Source: a virus. Taken from it: DNA of 52,786 nt. Under the pieces are notes generated by a model. That model worked only from the letters and a program-made list of their open reading frames with translations, did not search any database and was not told where the DNA came from. Numbering within the stretch: position 1 is the stretch's first letter; every line of letters begins with the position of its first letter. Shown here piece by piece: positions 23,444 through 34,490 of the stretch. Made by a program: the position numbers and the translations under genes. Where the stretch lies: positions 1 to 52,786 of IMG/VR virus record IMGVR_UViG_3300033148_006306; one strand, 5' to 3'.

Positions 23444-26320
23444 ATGGCAAACATTATAAATACTTTTACCCTCAAGCTTCAAGACCAAGACTTCAAAAGC
23501 AACCTAGAGAATCTTCAAAAAACTCAACAGCAGTACCAACAGCAAATAGCAAAAGGTCTGGTAGACAGTGCAAACAAAACCCAAAACCTAAGAAAAATAG
23601 AAGAGAAAGCACTAAAAGCTAAATCAAAACTGCTAACAGAAGGTCTATCAAAATCAGATAAACGAATAAAAGCAATAGACAAAACGATAGCTTCTACTAA
23701 GCTACTAGTTCAAGCAGAGAAGAAAAGCACAACCGGTCTAAAAGAAGCTGAGATAGCACTAGATAAAGTTTATGGTCAGCAAATAAAATCAACTAAAGCA
23801 ACAGAACAACAAACTCTTGCAAGTAAAAAACTTTTAACAGTAAATCAACATCTTGCAAAAGCACAATTTCAGCAAAAAAAAGCAACACCAACTTCAAGGG
23901 GAGTTTGGGACACAAAAGATATGAGGTCTTATTATACTGAACTTGAAAAATCAACTAAAGCAACAGATAAAAACTCAAAAGCAAAAAAGATAAACGCTGA
24001 ATCAACCTCTAGTCTGGCAAATCAAACAATCCGTTATCTAAGATGGGCTGGTACAATCGTAGGGGTACTATACGCAGTAAACAGAGTTTGGAGAGTAACA
24101 CTAGGTACTGGTATAGAAGTAAACAAGATGATGGAAGACAACACTTCCGGTATCGGTGCTTTACTCTCAGCAAACACACAAATGGTACTCTCAAACGGTG
24201 AAATGGTAGATAGCTATGAAAAGTTCAAGTTAGGTCAACAAGTAGCAACAAAAACAATGGATGAACTAAGAAAAGCATCTATAAGAACATATGCAACTTT
24301 TCCACAACTAACTGAAATCTTCCAACAGGCAATAGGTCAAACTCTTTCGATGGGGAAGGCGTTTGGTAGTACAGTAAAAGAAATTAATTCAAATACTATT
24401 GAATTATCTCAAAGAATGTCGAACATAGCAGGTGCTATCGGTATGCCGATGGACAGAGTGCGTGAGGAAATTAGAAGTTTACTTAGTGCCAATGCTTCGA
24501 CTGATTCATTAATAGCAACAATGCTCTTTGGTTCACCTACCGAAGCGAATAAAGCAATTCGTATGGCTAAAGACAGAGGAGAAGGTGGACTTACACGATT
24601 GCTAAACTCTGTACTCGCACCTTTTGACGCACTGGAAAATGTAGATAGCTATACTCGTTCACTATTACAACTAGAAGATGCTTGGTCACAACTATGGCAA
24701 ACTGCTTCTCAACCACTTTTTGAGACATTAAAAGATACTTTCAAAGATTTGGCAGTAGATATAAATGATGCTAAAAATGCTCTGCAAGAATGGAGAATAG
24801 AAATTAACAGCATAGCAGATGTATCAAAAAAGTCTGGTTTAGCGGTAATTCAAGACCAAATAAGACAAACAGCTAAAACCATAGCAGAATTAGAGCAAGA
24901 CAAAGGCTCTATGTTTGGTCTTTTCGATAAAGCTAAAGAGATTGACATAAAAAGACTAAAAACTGCGTTAGTTGAACTCAAAAAAGTTTATAAAGAACTT
25001 AGCGAAGAGAGCGTAAAAGCACCATCTTTAGCAACAGAACTAACCGTAGATAAAAAGTTTTTAGATGAAACAGCATCTTTGATGCAAAAAAACAAGACTA
25101 AAACTCTTCAAATAGAAGAACAAATCACAAAAGCTCAAAAACAACAGGAAATACTCCAAAAAAGAATTGCAATAAGAGATGGAGCACACACAAAAAATGC
25201 AGAACTAAGAAGATTAGCCGATGTAAAAAATGTAGCAGATAAAAAACTAATAGTAGCCCTAGAAGGAAGAATACAACAGCATGTAAAAGAAATAGCAGAG
25301 ATACGAGAAAAAGCTAATGATAAAGAATCTAAAGCACTCGATAGAAGATTTAACGAAATACGAAAAAATCAAAATGCTCAACACAAAGTATTTACAGATC
25401 GTGATAAGTCCATAGACGACCAATATAAAAAAGTAGAAGATTACCAAAATCAAGGTTTTGACAACTGGAAAAGAATTCAAAAAGAAAAAGAACAAGAAGC
25501 CCAAAAAGCATTTCAAGCACAACAAAACTTCAGAAGACTCCAAGCGGAACTCATAAGAGATGAGAAAGCAAGAGCAATAGAGTTAGCTAAAATAAATCTT
25601 GATTCAAGAAGAGCAGAACTTCTAGTACTCAAAGAAAAAGAGGGATGGACAGACGAATACTATACAAATGTTTTAGCAGCAGAAGAAGAACTCTCAAGAC
25701 GAATAATGCAAGGCTACACAGAATACGGTCAACTGATGGCAACCGTAGGCAACTCAATGGAGTCAAGCTTCTCAGATTTCTTCGACTTCACAAGTGACGG
25801 TTTTATGGATATGGAAGATATGGCACTAGATGTCCTTGATTCAATATACAAAGCACTTCTGAAAAACTACATAATTGGAGAAGCTACAACAGCAACAACC
25901 GGAGGCTCAGGAATAGTAGGAGCGATAACTAGTTTTGACTATTCAAGCCTATTCGCAAAAGGTGATGCTTTTAGCAATAGCCCATCACTCTCAGCACATT
26001 CAAATACGGTAGTATCTCAGCCAACACCATTCTTTTTTGCTACCGGAGGCGTACCAAATCTAGGAATAATGGGTGAAGCTGGAAGAGAAGCAATAATGCC
26101 ACTAACAAGAACATCAGATGGCGACCTTGGAGTAAAAGCAGTATCACAAGCACCTAAAAAAATAACAGTAAATATAGTTAATGAAAGCGGTCAAGAAGTC
26201 CAAGCCACACAAGCAGAATCAAGTTTTGATATGGAAGGTACAGTAATAAGCATCGTAATAGATGCAGTTCAAACGAATAGAATGGGTGCAAGAGATGTAC
26301 TAATGGGAGGTAATAGCTAA
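23444..26320 (+). CDS. tape measure protein
   Basis: 958 residues. Long coiled coil and Q/K-rich helices (about 10-90, 440-720), hydrophobic segment near 197-212 (Y-L-R-W-A-G-T-I-V-G-V-L), and a G-rich C-terminal region with F-A-T-G-G-V-P-N near 866 that recurs in tape measures. At about 1.5 Angstrom per residue it predicts a tail near 140-150 nm. It fixes tail length and later enters the cell envelope. Has its own dyad promoter. Confidence 0.88.
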   Translation: MANIINTFTLKLQDQDFKSNLENLQKTQQQYQQQIAKGLVDSANKTQNLRKIEEKALKAKSKLLTEGLSKSDKRIKAIDKTIASTKLLVQAEKKSTTGLKEAEIALDKVYGQQIKSTKATEQQTLASKKLLTVNQHLAKAQFQQKKATPTSRGVWDTKDMRSYYTELEKSTKATDKNSKAKKINAESTSSLANQTIRYLRWAGTIVGVLYAVNRVWRVTLGTGIEVNKMMEDNTSGIGALLSANTQMVLSNGEMVDSYEKFKLGQQVATKTMDELRKASIRTYATFPQLTEIFQQAIGQTLSMGKAFGSTVKEINSNTIELSQRMSNIAGAIGMPMDRVREEIRSLLSANASTDSLIATMLFGSPTEANKAIRMAKDRGEGGLTRLLNSVLAPFDALENVDSYTRSLLQLEDAWSQLWQTASQPLFETLKDTFKDLAVDINDAKNALQEWRIEINSIADVSKKSGLAVIQDQIRQTAKTIAELEQDKGSMFGLFDKAKEIDIKRLKTALVELKKVYKELSEESVKAPSLATELTVDKKFLDETASLMQKNKTKTLQIEEQITKAQKQQEILQKRIAIRDGAHTKNAELRRLADVKNVADKKLIVALEGRIQQHVKEIAEIREKANDKESKALDRRFNEIRKNQNAQHKVFTDRDKSIDDQYKKVEDYQNQGFDNWKRIQKEKEQEAQKAFQAQQNFRRLQAELIRDEKARAIELAKINLDSRRAELLVLKEKEGWTDEYYTNVLAAEEELSRRIMQGYTEYGQLMATVGNSMESSFSDFFDFTSDGFMDMEDMALDVLDSIYKALLKNYIIGEATTATTGGSGIVGAITSFDYSSLFAKGDAFSNSPSLSAHSNTVVSQPTPFFFATGGVPNLGIMGEAGREAIMPLTRTSDGDLGVKAVSQAPKKITVNIVNESGQEVQATQAESSFDMEGTVISIVIDAVQTNRMGARDVLMGGNS

Positions 26321-26658
26321 TGGCAACATATCCAACAGAACCAAAAGTAAGAGCATCAGGATCAAATAGAGAAATAGAAATACCAACTACAAAAAGTGAA
26401 TCAGATGGAGCATATACTAAAGAAAGAAGAACAACAACAAGAGAAAAAAGAAGATGGAAACTCAACTATAACAATATAACCAAAGATGAGTTTGAGATAT
26501 TAGAGAATTTTTTTATAGCAAACAAGGGACTGACTTTTCAATTCACATACCCTGGAACAGCAACAGAATATGATGTAGGCTTTGCTCAAGATAAGATAGC
26601 AGAAGCAGAAAAAGATGGTGTTTTAGTCTCAACATCAGTGGAATTGGAAGAACGATAA
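26320..26658 (+). CDS. minor tail protein (gpM-like)
   Basis: 112 residues, size of lambda gpM (109) and directly after the tape measure, overlapping its stop. Pattern R-x-x-W-K-L-x-Y-N-N-I-T near 45-56 fits the family. Forms part of the tail tip collar. Confidence 0.75.
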   Translation: MATYPTEPKVRASGSNREIEIPTTKSESDGAYTKERRTTTREKRRWKLNYNNITKDEFEILENFFIANKGLTFQFTYPGTATEYDVGFAQDKIAEAEKDGVLVSTSVELEER

Positions 26659-27290
26659 TGTCATTAAGTTCTCAAACCATACAAGACAAAAACGCCCTTT
26701 CAACAGATGCAGTTTTTCTCGTACTACTAGAAATAAACATACCATCAGTAGAAACAATCAGACTAATAAACAACACAGAAGACATAACATGGGACTCCGC
26801 ACTATGGCAACAATTTCCTTTTACTCTATCAGACATAAGCCAAACTTCAAAAAGTGAAGTCTCTCAATGGACACTAAAAGTGGCAAACGCTACTAGAGTA
26901 ATGGAAAGATATATGCAAGATTATGACTTTTACTTAAAAAATAATGGAGTAGATGGCAACGAAATAGAGTGTATAATCAGAGTAATAAATACAAACGACA
27001 TAGATAACACAACACCGATAGCAGAGTTCCCATCATTACTCCAACACTCAACCACTGATGCAGCGTGGGCTACTTTCAAACTAACATCAAGAAACCTATA
27101 TAGTCAACAATTTCCACAAAGAATAATCTACAAAAACTTTTGCTCTTGGGATTTTAAAAGTACACAGTGCCAATACTCAGGAGATGGAGAGTTTTGTGAT
27201 AAGACTTTAACAAACTGTAGAGCCTATTCAAACTCACCTCGCTTTGGCGGCTTCCCAGGTGTTTCAGGAAGAGGACTTGTCGTTGTTTAG
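26658..27290 (+). CDS. tail tip protein (gpL-like, iron-sulfur)
   Basis: 210 residues. Four Cys at 162, 171, 180 and 187 in the C-terminal part, with N-C-R-A-Y-S-N and F-G-G-F-P-G following, match lambda gpL, which holds a 4Fe-4S cluster in the tail tip. One-base overlap with the M gene. Confidence 0.82.
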   Translation: MSLSSQTIQDKNALSTDAVFLVLLEINIPSVETIRLINNTEDITWDSALWQQFPFTLSDISQTSKSEVSQWTLKVANATRVMERYMQDYDFYLKNNGVDGNEIECIIRVINTNDIDNTTPIAEFPSLLQHSTTDAAWATFKLTSRNLYSQQFPQRIIYKNFCSWDFKSTQCQYSGDGEFCDKTLTNCRAYSNSPRFGGFPGVSGRGLVVV

Positions 27291-27669
27291 TAATTATATA
27301 GGAATCCCATTTAAAGACAGAGCAGATACAGAAGAGAGTGCAGACTGCTTTGGTCTAGTCAGACTCATTTACAAGCAGATACTCAAAATAGAAGTCTTTA
27401 AGCCAAATTCTAGTGCATTTAACAGTAGAAGCGTACTAAGAGAGTTTTTAGAAGAGACATCAAGAAACTGGGATGAGGTTCAGAATTTGGAGAAATACGA
27501 TGTAATAGCAATGGCTCACGACCCAAAACATCCTGATATAATACAACACTTTGGAATATACATCGGAAATAGTAAAATGATACACACACTTAAAGGTGTA
27601 GGAAGCCACATATCGAATATTCACGAATACAAATACTTCATAAAAGGGTTTTATAGATGGCAGGAGTAG
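27283..27669 (+). CDS. NlpC/P60 peptidase, gpK-like tail protein
   Basis: 128 residues from TTG 27283 (start uncertain; TTG 27244 is possible). Catalytic Cys22 in A-D-C-F-G-L-V and His89 in Q-H-F-G-I-Y-I-G. Lambda gpK has an extra N-terminal MPN/JAB domain that is absent here, so only the cell-wall peptidase half remains. It helps tail-tip assembly and may open peptidoglycan at infection. Confidence 0.8.
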   Translation: MFSNYIGIPFKDRADTEESADCFGLVRLIYKQILKIEVFKPNSSAFNSRSVLREFLEETSRNWDEVQNLEKYDVIAMAHDPKHPDIIQHFGIYIGNSKMIHTLKGVGSHISNIHEYKYFIKGFYRWQE

Positions 27670-30600
27670 TCACATTTAATAATATACTAAACCCACTTCA
27701 AAGAAAAACCCAAGAGATAGAAGCTTCTACATCAAAAGAACTTCTAGCAACAATGGACATAAACAGAAACGAATATGAAGTAATAGTAGCTAGAAACCAA
27801 GACATAATAACGGAAGACTTTGACATCATAGAAGGTGACATAATCTCAGTCTCGATTATCCCTCTTGGTGGAGGCGGTGGAAAAGACATCATAAAAACCG
27901 TAGCGATGATAGCACTAGTTGTAGCTGCACCAGGACTAGGCACAGCACTTGGTGGTATGATGGCTGGAGGATTTGCCGGTTTCACAGGTGTTTACGCGGC
28001 AATAGGCACAGCACTTGTATATACAGCAGGCTCAATGCTAATAAACTCAATACTTCCAGCACAAACACCAAGTCTCGGAATGGACACTCTCGATAATATA
28101 AAATCAAGTCCTACATACTCTTGGAATGTACTAGGAAATTCTATAGAGCAAGGCAATCCTGTTCCTGTACTATATGGAAGACACAGAGTAACACCACCAC
28201 TTATAAGTAGATATGTAGAAACAAAAGATAATCTTCAATACTTAAACCTTTTATATGCTGTAGCAGATGGCGAAACCACAATAGAAACAAGCACTATAAA
28301 AATAAACGATGAAACAATAGCAAATTTTAAAGATGTGGAAATCTACACAAGACCAGGAACAAACGACCAATCAATAATCGGAATTTTTGATGATGTAATT
28401 TCAGACAACCAAGTAAATAAAACCATTTCAACCGACTGGACATACTCAACAACAGTAGGAAATAGTGTAAGTGGAATTGCAGTAGGAATAGTAGCACCAA
28501 GAGGAATATGGTACGCAAGTGATGACGGAAAAATAAAAAACTACTCGGTGGAAGTGGAAATAGAATATTACTATGACTCTCAATGGCTACCAATGACTTC
28601 TTCAGCAGCAACCGCAGTTTCAGAAGATATAAAATACTATTGGGTAAAAGTATCAAGTATAAAATATAACGCTTTCAGTTCATATGAAACTGCGTATAAT
28701 AGTTACTTCTATGGAATAGAAACAGGAATAGTAACAACAGCCTCATCTCTTCCGTCTAATTGTGAAAAAGTATCTGACGGCATTTACGCAGAACACTATG
28801 TATATGAAACAATAGTATCTCACGCAACAATAACAAGTAATAAACAATCAACTTTAAGATATACATATAAAGTAACAGGTCTTCCACAAGGAAACTATCA
28901 AACAAGAGTAAGATTTAAAACAGCACCAGCAGAAGGAAGCAGATATGGAAGCAGTTTAGTCTACGAATACTTGCAAGAAGTAGTAACAGACGACTTCACA
29001 TATCCAAATACTGCTCTTTTGGGACTAAGAATTTTAGCAACAGATCAACTTGGTGGGAGTATGCCAAGAGTTACAGTAGTAGCAGAAGATGTAATAAGCA
29101 ACCCATCAGAAGCAAACAGAGATATAATAGAAAAATATGACTACACGCTTTCAGCAGATGAAGAAGCAAAGTTTGACGAATGGGAAGAACACTGTACAGA
29201 TAAGAACTATACATGTAACATCTACTTCGACAGCATCTACACAGTAAGAAAAGCACTTGATATGGTTGGACTGCTAGGAAGAGGTAACGCTATACAACTT
29301 GGAAGCAAATGGACTACCATAATCGACAGAGCAGACGAGACACCAGTACAAGGTTTTCTCTTTACAATGGGAAATATAGAAAAAAATAGCTTTACAGAAC
29401 AATTCCTACCACTACAAGACAGAGCAAACCAAATAGACATAACTTACTATGACGAAACAGTAGACTATGAGCCACAAATACTTCAAGTCTCAAACACTAA
29501 AGCAGCTAACTCAAACACAATAAAAAAATCAAGCATAAACTATGTAGGCTGTACTAATAGAGAAATGGCTCTAGCATACGCTAAATTTTTACTAAACTGC
29601 GGAAGACTACTAACCATAACTCAATCATTCACAATCCCAACAGAAGCAATAAACTGTAGAATAGGAGATATAGTAAAAGTAGCACACGATATACCAGGAA
29701 TAGGACTAGGAAGTGGAAGAATAATCTCCGCAACAGTTTTTGGAATGGTACTTGATAGAGAAATATTACTAGAAGCAGAAAAAAGATACTATGTGCAACT
29801 AAGATATGACGATACTGATGAAATAATCCAAGCTGAGATAATAAACTCTGAAACAGAAACAGATACTTTCTTCTTTACAGACACTTTAGATAAATCACCA
29901 GAAAAGTATAACGTATATAGCTTTGGAGAAACAAATAAAATATCTAAAAAAATGAGAGTTGTAAACATCTCAACCTCTCCAAACCAAAAAGCAAAAATCA
30001 CAGCAATAGAATATGTAGAAGATGTTTACAATGATGTAGAGCAAATAATACCACACACCGAAACAGACCTACATCTAAAAGGACTAAGCCTAAACGAAGC
30101 CATAACCTACGAGGGAACAAGCGTAATCTCAAGCGTAGAAGCAACTTGGAGAGGCGTATCATTACATTACAGCGTTTATGTAAATGATGTCTTTTATCAA
30201 AAAGTTTTCACAGATAAGATAAACATACCAAATCTTTTAGCACCGGAAACATACACAATTAAAGTAGTAGATTCCTTCGGTGATGAGGTCACAAGTCAAA
30301 TCTCACTTCTAGGAAGATTCGCACCACCTGAACCACCAACAGACTTCACAGCAATCCAAAATGATAACATAGTAAGGTTTAGTTGGACAAAATCAATCTC
30401 ACTAGATACAGAAAAATATGAAATAAGAAGCGGTGTAACTTGGGAAACAGGCTTTTATGTGGGAACAGTAGGAAATGTAGATACCTTTGAGTGGTTCCCT
30501 GATATGAATGAGACTTATAGGTTTTGGATAAAAGCACTTGACTACTCAAATGTTTACAGTGAAACAGCACAAGAAGTACAACTTACAGTAGTAAATATAG

Positions 30601-31358
30601 AAGATACCCTCAATGTAGTAATAAATGAAGACTTTGGAAGTGATACAGTAGAGCCTTGTGGAACAACGGTAGGTCTGGTTTTTGTAGTGGGAGTAGGATA
30701 TATACCTATAAAAACCGCAACATTTGGAGATATACCGTCTTTAACTTTTGCAGACATTAGTGATGAGACTTTCGGCGGAGAAGTAAGTTTTGAAACATGT
30801 GTCTTAGACACAACCAAAATAGGACTAACAAAAATAAGACTATATAGTGCTTATACAGCAACATCAACAGGCACAACTTTCGGTGACTTCCCAAGCAGAA
30901 CTTTCGGTGACTTCCCTTTTGATACATTTAATAGTATTACAATCCCTACAACATTCAAAATGTACTACTCCATAAGTGACGATGATACAACTTACTCAGA
31001 CTTTATAGAATACACAGGAATAATAGATGAGTCATTTAGATATATAAAGTTTAAATATGAATTTTTAGATGATTTAATAGGAGTGGATATAATAATAAAT
31101 GAATTTAAAGCCATTTTGGATGTTCCTGACATAGAATATGATATAATTGACAAAACAATCGTAAATAGTGAAGCCATTGTCTTTGCAGATTTAGGCTTAG
31201 AATTTTATGAAGCTCCAAGAATTTTAGTAACAAATAAAGGAAGCACAGTGATACATGACATCACGAGTCTTACTAAAACTGGGTTTACGATAAGCCTCTA
31301 CGACACAACACCTACTCTCACTACTGGAGTAGTAGACATCAACATAAAAGGGTACTAA
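27657..31358 (+). CDS. tail tip / host specificity protein (gpJ-like), gpI region fused
   Basis: 1233 residues (lambda gpJ 1132). Residues about 75-135 carry the glycine-rich hydrophobic segments (G-L-G-T-A-L-G-G) usual for separate gpI, which is missing as a gene, so it seems fused. From about 150, gpJ motifs follow (N-P-V-P-V-L-Y-G). A fibronectin III-like domain lies near 880-960. The end has repeated F-G-D-x-P-S elements. gpJ forms the tip and carries the receptor-binding end. Confidence 0.85.
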   Translation: MAGVVTFNNILNPLQRKTQEIEASTSKELLATMDINRNEYEVIVARNQDIITEDFDIIEGDIISVSIIPLGGGGGKDIIKTVAMIALVVAAPGLGTALGGMMAGGFAGFTGVYAAIGTALVYTAGSMLINSILPAQTPSLGMDTLDNIKSSPTYSWNVLGNSIEQGNPVPVLYGRHRVTPPLISRYVETKDNLQYLNLLYAVADGETTIETSTIKINDETIANFKDVEIYTRPGTNDQSIIGIFDDVISDNQVNKTISTDWTYSTTVGNSVSGIAVGIVAPRGIWYASDDGKIKNYSVEVEIEYYYDSQWLPMTSSAATAVSEDIKYYWVKVSSIKYNAFSSYETAYNSYFYGIETGIVTTASSLPSNCEKVSDGIYAEHYVYETIVSHATITSNKQSTLRYTYKVTGLPQGNYQTRVRFKTAPAEGSRYGSSLVYEYLQEVVTDDFTYPNTALLGLRILATDQLGGSMPRVTVVAEDVISNPSEANRDIIEKYDYTLSADEEAKFDEWEEHCTDKNYTCNIYFDSIYTVRKALDMVGLLGRGNAIQLGSKWTTIIDRADETPVQGFLFTMGNIEKNSFTEQFLPLQDRANQIDITYYDETVDYEPQILQVSNTKAANSNTIKKSSINYVGCTNREMALAYAKFLLNCGRLLTITQSFTIPTEAINCRIGDIVKVAHDIPGIGLGSGRIISATVFGMVLDREILLEAEKRYYVQLRYDDTDEIIQAEIINSETETDTFFFTDTLDKSPEKYNVYSFGETNKISKKMRVVNISTSPNQKAKITAIEYVEDVYNDVEQIIPHTETDLHLKGLSLNEAITYEGTSVISSVEATWRGVSLHYSVYVNDVFYQKVFTDKINIPNLLAPETYTIKVVDSFGDEVTSQISLLGRFAPPEPPTDFTAIQNDNIVRFSWTKSISLDTEKYEIRSGVTWETGFYVGTVGNVDTFEWFPDMNETYRFWIKALDYSNVYSETAQEVQLTVVNIEDTLNVVINEDFGSDTVEPCGTTVGLVFVVGVGYIPIKTATFGDIPSLTFADISDETFGGEVSFETCVLDTTKIGLTKIRLYSAYTATSTGTTFGDFPSRTFGDFPFDTFNSITIPTTFKMYYSISDDDTTYSDFIEYTGIIDESFRYIKFKYEFLDDLIGVDIIINEFKAILDVPDIEYDIIDKTIVNSEAIVFADLGLEFYEAPRILVTNKGSTVIHDITSLTKTGFTISLYDTTPTLTTGVVDINIKGY

Positions 31359-33911
31359 ATGAGCCAAGGAATTATAATATATGACCAAAATACAGACTTT
31401 GGAACACTAGATGTAGACTTAAATACAAATTTCGCCACATTAAGAAGTCAATTTAGTGGAACGAGTTTTCCATCAAGTCCAACAACAGGGCAACCATGTT
31501 GGAGAACAGATAGAGGGCTAGATACTGTAGCAGGAAAGACAGGTAAACTTTACTTTTTCTCCGGTGATACAGACATAGGAGAAAGCGGTTGGATTTCTAA
31601 TGAAACAACAAGTACATACATCGTCGAAATAGAAAATGCAAGAGGTTCAAAAGATACACTAGACCAAAGATTAGATATATCCTTAAATGAAGATGGAACA
31701 CTAAAGTCATCAATAACTGCATATCAAAGTGAATGGGTACTTCCTTCATTAACTTTCACATACCTCTCAACCACAACCTTCAAAACAGATGGAAACACAG
31801 AAGACATCTACTTAGAAACAAGAAGACTGAAAGTAAATCTCACAGCTTCAAACTTTAAGACAGAGGTAGTAAGTGCTGTATATAGTGGCGGTGCAGATGA
31901 GACAACCGTAACAATCGCAAATGCTTCACTGGACAACACCCTAGTAAGTGTGGAACATGCAATAATTAGTCCTTATGTAGATGGTGGAAGCTTCCAACAA
32001 AATGCAGAACAAACACCAGTAGATGCAACAGGTTTTTCAGGAAACCTTAGTGGAACAGATACAGATGCACAAACAGCGTTAGAAACGATAGATGCTCTAG
32101 ACTTAACACCTGCAACAGACACCCCAATACTTACAGGAAATGCCACAGGAACACAAACAACAGACTTAATAGTTACTGTCACAAATTGGAACTCTGACCA
32201 AGTATTAACAATATCAGTAGAAGCAGGAAGTTATGTTGATAATGATGATGGAACAATAACTTGGACTCTCCCCACATATACAGGAGTTGATGATATTCAC
32301 AACATGAGTGTCCAAGCTACTGAACCATCTCATTTAATATCAGTAGCAGAAACTCACGAAGTAACAGTATTAGAAGGCTCTAGTGAAACAGACCAGACAA
32401 TCTTGTTTGAAAATACAACTATGACAGCAACAGAGTTCCCTGTTACTACAAATATTGATATTTCTGGGAGTACGCTATTAGCAAATGCTGATACAGCTAG
32501 TGCGACTTCATATAAAGTAGAGCAAGACGGTGGGGATAATGATTTTGTTAATGCAACACCAACGGTAGATAATATTGCTATTAACTACACAATAAGTGCA
32601 GGAGCAACTACGTCATCGGTAACTATTACAGGAGCAACTGATTTTGTAACAGGCGATATATTACTTATGAATAAAACAGAAACAGCAGTATTGTCTGAAG
32701 TAGATACTACCTCAATCACAACTGATAATGGTGGGGATAGCTACACGTTTGATATATCAGGACTATCTTTTACTAATGCTCCAAAAATAGTAAGTAAAGA
32801 TACAGCAACCATAACCACTTCAATAGTTGCAACCGGAGCAGGAGATGATTTTGAGGCAAGAACTATAGTTAGTCATACAGCAGATACTATTGGTGGTTCT
32901 TTAGCTAACACTGAGTTTGAAACAACACTAAGTACAACAACACCAACTATAACAACAGCAGTGCTTACATGGAGTAAGGATAGAAATAATGTTGAAAATC
33001 ATAGGTTATCGAATAGTGTAATAGGTCACACACTACATCAAAGAAGTGATACACAAGATACGGAATCAACTTGTGGAACAACACCATCAATAACCACAGA
33101 CGATATAACTTGGCACTTTGGAGATGATGCAGAAGCAACGCATACTGCCTCTAATACAGATGGTAGTATTACAAGTGAAACTAAAGCTGTAAGTTATTTT
33201 AGTGCTGTAAGTTATTTGAGTGATGGAACAACAAATGCAACAGTTGGTCATGGTATGGGTATAGTCCCAGAGTTATATACAGTAAAAAATAGAGAACAAT
33301 CTTTTTCTTGGTACACATATAGTGCAACGCTTGGAGCCAATAAGTTTTTAACGATTGATTCAACTTCCGCAGAAAACATTAATACAGCTACATGGAATAA
33401 TACAGCACCTACATCATCTGTGTTTAGTGTAGGCTCAAATGGTTCAAATGCAACAGCTATTGACGAGTATACTGCTTACTGTTTCGCATCAGTAGTAGGG
33501 GTTTGTATGGTAGGTGCAGTAACTATAGCAAGTGGTGTAATGAGTGGAGACACTGACTTAGGTTTTCCTTTAGGGTTTGGAGCGTTTAAGATAACAAACA
33601 CTACCGGAGACTGGGAAATAATAGGTAGTGAAACTACTGACTTTTTAGAGGCAAATACATCAAATACAGAAGCTACTAATGGAGCAGATAGAGTTACAGT
33701 TGCAGGGAACATAATTTCTAATAACGGTCTACCTGATGGTGATTATACCTTTGTGGCAATAGCTAAAGAAATTGATAATGCACCAACACTTATTACAGAT
33801 GTATTTGATACAGACACAAGAGTAGGAAGAGACTTTAAAATAGATGCAGATTTAGCAGATGATTTAGATGAAGTAACTAGAATATCAATCCCAATAGAAA
33901 AAGTAGTATAA
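31359..33911 (+). CDS. tail fibre protein
   Basis: 850 residues, very T/S/D/N-rich, beta-structured, typical fibre composition. Residues about 620-760 contain the recurrent phage fibre domain with V-G-H-G-M-G-I-V-P-E, then A-Y-C-F-A near 705. Begins right after the J stop, and a small fibre-assembly-like gene follows. Probably trimeric and receptor binding. Confidence 0.75.
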   Translation: MSQGIIIYDQNTDFGTLDVDLNTNFATLRSQFSGTSFPSSPTTGQPCWRTDRGLDTVAGKTGKLYFFSGDTDIGESGWISNETTSTYIVEIENARGSKDTLDQRLDISLNEDGTLKSSITAYQSEWVLPSLTFTYLSTTTFKTDGNTEDIYLETRRLKVNLTASNFKTEVVSAVYSGGADETTVTIANASLDNTLVSVEHAIISPYVDGGSFQQNAEQTPVDATGFSGNLSGTDTDAQTALETIDALDLTPATDTPILTGNATGTQTTDLIVTVTNWNSDQVLTISVEAGSYVDNDDGTITWTLPTYTGVDDIHNMSVQATEPSHLISVAETHEVTVLEGSSETDQTILFENTTMTATEFPVTTNIDISGSTLLANADTASATSYKVEQDGGDNDFVNATPTVDNIAINYTISAGATTSSVTITGATDFVTGDILLMNKTETAVLSEVDTTSITTDNGGDSYTFDISGLSFTNAPKIVSKDTATITTSIVATGAGDDFEARTIVSHTADTIGGSLANTEFETTLSTTTPTITTAVLTWSKDRNNVENHRLSNSVIGHTLHQRSDTQDTESTCGTTPSITTDDITWHFGDDAEATHTASNTDGSITSETKAVSYFSAVSYLSDGTTNATVGHGMGIVPELYTVKNREQSFSWYTYSATLGANKFLTIDSTSAENINTATWNNTAPTSSVFSVGSNGSNATAIDEYTAYCFASVVGVCMVGAVTIASGVMSGDTDLGFPLGFGAFKITNTTGDWEIIGSETTDFLEANTSNTEATNGADRVTVAGNIISNNGLPDGDYTFVAIAKEIDNAPTLITDVFDTDTRVGRDFKIDADLADDLDEVTRISIPIEKVV

Positions 33912-33921
33912 GGAGCATACG

Positions 33922-34260
33922 ATGGGTTTTAAAATAAAAAAAGTTAAAAAAGGTGCAATGTATAAAAATAGAAGAGTGTATGAAGAAGATGAACTAATAG
34001 ATGGAGATTGCGACAAAAAGAATTTATTAGTAAAAGCTATTGTAACTATCTCAACAGGAAAAAAGTTTTATGTAGACCCAGTAAGTAGAGCAGATATTGC
34101 AGATGCAATAAATATAGCAATAGATACAAACCAAACTTCAACAATATGGAAGTTGGCAGAGGCTATTGATGGAACAAAACTTGTGACGGTTTCACTTGAC
34201 GAACTTAAAGAAGCTAGGCTTTTAGGATTACAATATAAAGGCTCACTAGTAGGTGTATAA
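33922..34260 (+). CDS. putative fibre-associated chaperone
   Basis: 112 residues. After a basic start, R-A-D-I-A-D-A-I-N-I-A near 59-69 resembles the helix of small fibre-assembly proteins that follow fibre genes. Function is inferred mainly from position. Confidence 0.5.
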   Translation: MGFKIKKVKKGAMYKNRRVYEEDELIDGDCDKKNLLVKAIVTISTGKKFYVDPVSRADIADAINIAIDTNQTSTIWKLAEAIDGTKLVTVSLDELKEARLLGLQYKGSLVGV

Positions 34261-34490
34261 TGAAGGACTGGTGCAGTTATTTTCCTGAATACATCTTTGG
34301 TCAATATATAGGAGATGCCTGTAGAGGACATGACGGAGATTGTTCAACATCAAGATTTTATAAAAATCTAGTAGAAGATTTAAAAGAACTCACATTTAAC
34401 CATGAACTAGCATTTATAATCGCTGTAGGTGGTGGAGCAGGATGTTGGTGGTTTCACACAAAACTAATGAAAAGAAGGTGGCAAGACTAA
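34260..34490 (+). CDS. small membrane protein with phospholipase-like Cys-His-Asp motif
   Basis: 76 residues. D-A-C-R-G-H-D-G-D-C at 18-27 resembles the C-x-x-x-H-D-x-x-C active site of small phospholipase A2-type enzymes. A hydrophobic segment follows at about 50-65 (A-F-I-I-A-V-G-G-G-A-G-C-W-W). It is next to lysis genes, so a role in membrane attack at lysis or entry is possible but unproven. Confidence 0.5.
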   Translation: MKDWCSYFPEYIFGQYIGDACRGHDGDCSTSRFYKNLVEDLKELTFNHELAFIIAVGGGAGCWWFHTKLMKRRWQD

